A stretch of 7,529 nucleotides of DNA, taken from positions 1-7,529 of the forward strand of contig DHWS01000175.1 of the NCBI GenBank assembly GCA_002413305.1, written 5' to 3'. Made by a program: the position numbers and the translations under genes. Under the pieces are notes generated by a model. It worked only from the letters and a program-made list of their open reading frames with translations, was not told the origin of the DNA and searched no databases. Positions 4,889-7,529 of this stretch are shown here, in pieces; positions within the stretch are counted from its first letter, which is position 1; the number at the start of each line of letters is the position of its first letter. The stretch is from Actinobacteria bacterium UBA5176 (GTDB lineage Bacteria > Actinomycetota > UBA4738).

Positions 4889-7510
4889 GTGAGCACGTGT
4901 CCTCGTTGCGGGCGGGAGAATCCTGAGGGCTACGGCTTCTGCGGCTTCTGCGGAGCCGCCCTGTCCACGTCCTGTCCCAACTGCGGCGAACCGATCCCTG
5001 CGGGGTTCGCCTTCTGCGGGCGGTGCGGGACACGGGTGGAGGCGGTCGGGGAGCACGCCTCGGGCCCCGCCTCCGGCGCCGAGCGCCGGTTCGTTTCCGT
5101 CCTGTTCGCCGACCTGGTCGGATTCACCACGCTCTCCGAGCACCGGGATCCCGAAGAGGTCCGCGACATCCTCACCAGGTACTTCGACACCTCGCGGAGC
5201 GTGGTCGAGCGCTACGGAGGGGTGGTCGAGAAGTTCATCGGCGATGCGGTGATGGCGCTGTGGGGCGCCCCGGTCGCCCACGAGGACGACGCCGAACGCG
5301 CCGTGCGAGCCGCCCTGGAGCTGGTCGACGCCGTCGGGGCGCTCGGCCGGGAGGCGGGCGCCGCGGATCTTCGGCTTCGGAGCGGCGTCCTGTCGGGGGA
5401 AGCGGCGGTGACGATCGGCGCGCTCGGCCAGGGGATGGTGGCCGGCGACCTGGTGAATACGGCCTCGCGCATCCAGTCGCTGGCCGAGCCGGGGACGGTG
5501 CTGGTGGGCGAGAGCACGTACCTCGCTGCCCGGGAGGTGATTGCCTTCGAGCCGGCCGGCTCGCACGAGGTGAAGGGCCGAGAGGCGCCGGTGGCCACCT
5601 GGCGCGCGCTGCGAGTGGTGACCGCTCGGCGCGGGGCGCGGTGGACCGAGGCCCTGGAACCACCGTTCGTGGGCAGAGACGAAGAGTTCCGGCTGGTCAA
5701 GGACCTGTACCACGCCACCGCCCGCGAGGGCCGGGCCCGGCTGGTGTCGGTGACGGGCATCGCCGGGATCGGGAAGTCGCGTCTGGCCTGGGAGCTCTTC
5801 AAGTACCTGGACGGCGTCGCGGAGACCATGTATTGGCACCAGGGGCGGTCCCCGGCGTACGGGGAGGGGCTGACGTTCTGGGCGCTGGCCGAGATGGTCC
5901 GGATGCGCGCACACATCGCCGAGAGCGAGGACCCGGCCGACAGCCGCCGGAAGCTGTCAGAAACCCTCGCAACGTTCGTCCGCGACGATGCGGAACGCCG
6001 GTGGATCGAACCGCACCTCGCCCAGCTCCTGGGCCTGGAGACGGGGCCGGCCGCCGACCGAGAGGAGCTGTTCGGGGCATGGCGGCTGCTGTTCGAGCGG
6101 GTGGCCGATCAGGGTCCGGTGGTCCTGGTGTTCGAGGATCTGCAGTGGGCCGACAGCGGCCTGATCGATTTCGTGGAATACGTCTTGGAATGGTCGAAGG
6201 CGAAGCCGATCCTCATCCTGACCCTGTCCCGGCCCGAGCTGCTGGACCGCCGGCCGACGTGGGGCGCTGGCCAGCGGAGCTTCACGTCTCTGCACCTGGA
6301 TCCGCTGTCCCACCCGAACATGCGCGTGTTGCTGGAGGGTATGGCGGCCGGCCTCCCCGAACCGCTCGTGGCGCGCGTCCTGCAGCGCGCCGAAGGGGTT
6401 CCGCTGTACGCGGTGGAGACGATCCGGATGCTAGTGGACCAGGGACGCCTCCGGCTCGAAGGCGACCGGTATGAGCCGGCGGGAGACATCGAAGAGCTCG
6501 GCGTCCCGGAAACGCTCCAGTCGTTGATCGCCGCTCGCCTGGACGGCCTCGATCCCGAGGACCGGCGGCTGCTCCAGGACGCATCGGTGCTCGGCAAGAC
6601 GTTCACGGTCGCCTCGCTCGCCGCCATGACCGGCGAGGAGCCCGACCGCCTGCAGGAACGGATGAGGACGCTGGTCCGCAAGGAGTTCCTGACGCTCGAT
6701 GTGGACCCGCGATCGCCCGAGCGTGGGCAGTTCGGGTTCGTGCAGAGCCTGATCCGCGAGGTCGCCTACCAGATGCTCTCCAAGCGGGACCGGCGGACCA
6801 AACACCTCGCCGCCGCCCATTTCTTCGAGAGCCTCCAGGACGACGAACTGGCCGGCGCCGTCGCCAATCACTACGTCGAAGCGCACCGGGCCAGCCCCGA
6901 GGGCCCGGAGGCGGACGCGCTGGCGGCCCGGGCCCAGGATTCGTTGCTCTCGGCGGCCACGCGTGCCGGGGCGCTCGGTTCGAACGGACAGGCCCTCCGC
7001 TTCCTCGAGCGCGCCATGGAGATCACGGCGGGTCCCGAACAGCTCGCAACGATTTGGGAGCGAGCCGGCGGCGCGGCGATGAACGCCGCCGAGTTCACCA
7101 CCGGAGAGCGCTACCTGCGGATGGCCCTGGAACACCACGAAACGGGCGGAGACCTTCGAGCCATCGTTCGGTCGACCGTCGCGCTCAGCCGGGCGATGAC
7201 CATGAAGGGCGAGGTCCTCGAGGCGATCGAGCTGATGGAGCCCAGGACGAAGATGGCCGAAGAGCTGGGGACGGAGCCGGAGGCGGTCGAGTTCTCGGCC
7301 GAGCTGTCCCGCGTCCACATGATGAACCTCGACGGCGTCCGGTCCCTGGAGTGGGCAGACCGGGCGCTGGCCGAGGCGGAACGTCAGGGGTTGGTGGCGA
7401 CGGTGGCGGAGGTGCTGGCCACGAAGGGCTCCGCGCTCGCCATGTCCGGGAGGCCGCGCGAGGGAACCGCGTTGCTGTGGGGAGCGATTCGCCTGGCCCG
7501 GGAGCAGGGC
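4889..7510 (+). CDS. Zinc-ribbon / class III nucleotide cyclase / AAA-STAND ATPase / helical-repeat protein, 3' truncated
   Basis: A multidomain signalling protein; 874 genomic codons are present and the C-terminus is lost at the contig end. Two zinc ribbons come first: C4, C7, C18, C21 and C29, C32, C43, C46. A class III adenylate/guanylate cyclase domain follows (about 66-235), with metal-binding D75 (FADLVGFT) and D119 (KFIGD), purine-reading K115, and transition-state N190 and R194 (VNTASR). Position 183, usually the second base-reading residue, is Met, so cAMP versus cGMP is open. An AAA_16/STAND-type ATPase begins FVGRDEE (260-266), with Walker A GIAGIGKS (290-297) and Walker B VVLVFEDLQWAD (411-422). 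From about 620 the sequence becomes Ala/Leu/Glu-rich helical repeats, TPR-like. No transmembrane segment or DNA-binding domain is visible. The architecture is known in Actinomycetota and other soil bacteria; the repeats presumably sense a ligand or partner and the ATPase gates the cyclase. GTG 4889 is chosen because it immediately precedes the first ribbon. Frames beyond 7510 encode adapter, not protein. Confidence 0.9.
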
Positions 7511-7529
7511 CTGTCTCTTATACACATCT
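7511..7529. other. Tn5 mosaic-end (Nextera) adapter remnant
   Basis: The last 19 bases, CTGTCTCTTATACACATCT, are the exact reverse complement of the Tn5 mosaic end AGATGTGTATAAGAGACAG used in transposase-based library kits. Its perfect match and its position flush with the contig end mark it as untrimmed adapter, not a natural transposon end. Translated it adds LSLIHI to the cyclase frame, and on the other strand it gives the familiar MYKRQ start of an artefactual ORF. Confidence 0.97.

Noticed and set aside
4866..4892. Mini-ORF MAPLHFSP whose stop overlaps the cyclase GTG as GTGA, with GGAGG just before its ATG
   Set aside because: The ribosome site would have zero spacing to the ATG, and the leaderless promoter explains the region more simply. 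Such short frames arise easily by chance.
5023..6474. Plus-strand 483-codon frame inside the cyclase gene
   Set aside because: It is out of frame with the zinc-ribbon, cyclase and Walker motifs, and its translation is Gly/Arg/Pro low complexity.
6431..7525. Minus-strand 364-codon frame beginning MYKRQ
   Set aside because: Its start lies in the adapter and its body is antisense to the cyclase-ATPase helical repeats.

Overview
The window is very GC-rich, with strong G/C preference at third codon positions, and reads as bacterial chromosomal DNA. The best taxonomic clue is the glucose-1-phosphate adenylyltransferase, whose phrases ([47 protein letters not shown]) are typical of actinobacterial GlgC. 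Two genes that look leaderless, with GTG starts just after a TAnnnT box, also fit Actinomycetota. I infer an uncultured or metagenome-assembled actinobacterium. The last 19 bases are an exact Tn5/Nextera mosaic-end adapter, so the true genomic sequence ends at base 7510.

Layout: bases 2-64 may hold the tail of a plus-strand gene (weak call). Bases 65-228 are a convergent intergenic gap with a hairpin. Three genes follow on the minus strand, in transcription order: an L-fucose/L-arabinose-isomerase-like protein (3446-2184), an XdhC/CoxI-family molybdenum-hydroxylase maturation factor (2101-962) and a CoxG-family SRPBCC protein with a C-terminal membrane-binding tail (942-229). They are probably one operon, although a stem-loop over the first gene's stop codon may lower expression of the other two. 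A divergent intergenic region (3447-3615) separates this set from two plus-strand genes: glgC (3616-4848), and from 4889 to the contig end a large signalling protein with zinc ribbons, a class III nucleotide cyclase domain, an AAA/STAND ATPase and a helical-repeat region, truncated by the contig end.

How the genes may work together: XdhC and CoxG normally serve xanthine-dehydrogenase/CO-dehydrogenase-family enzymes (cofactor sulfuration/insertion and quinone coupling or membrane docking), yet no catalytic large, medium or small subunit is present here. Instead they follow a sugar-isomerase-like gene. glgC makes ADP-glucose for glycogen or other alpha-glucans. The cyclase is a probable cAMP- or cGMP-producing signalling ATPase whose input is unknown. 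I see no CRISPR array, RNA gene, insertion sequence or phage element. The least ordinary points are the isomerase-like protein with an apparent metal-ligand substitution and the Mo-hydroxylase accessory pair lacking its enzyme.
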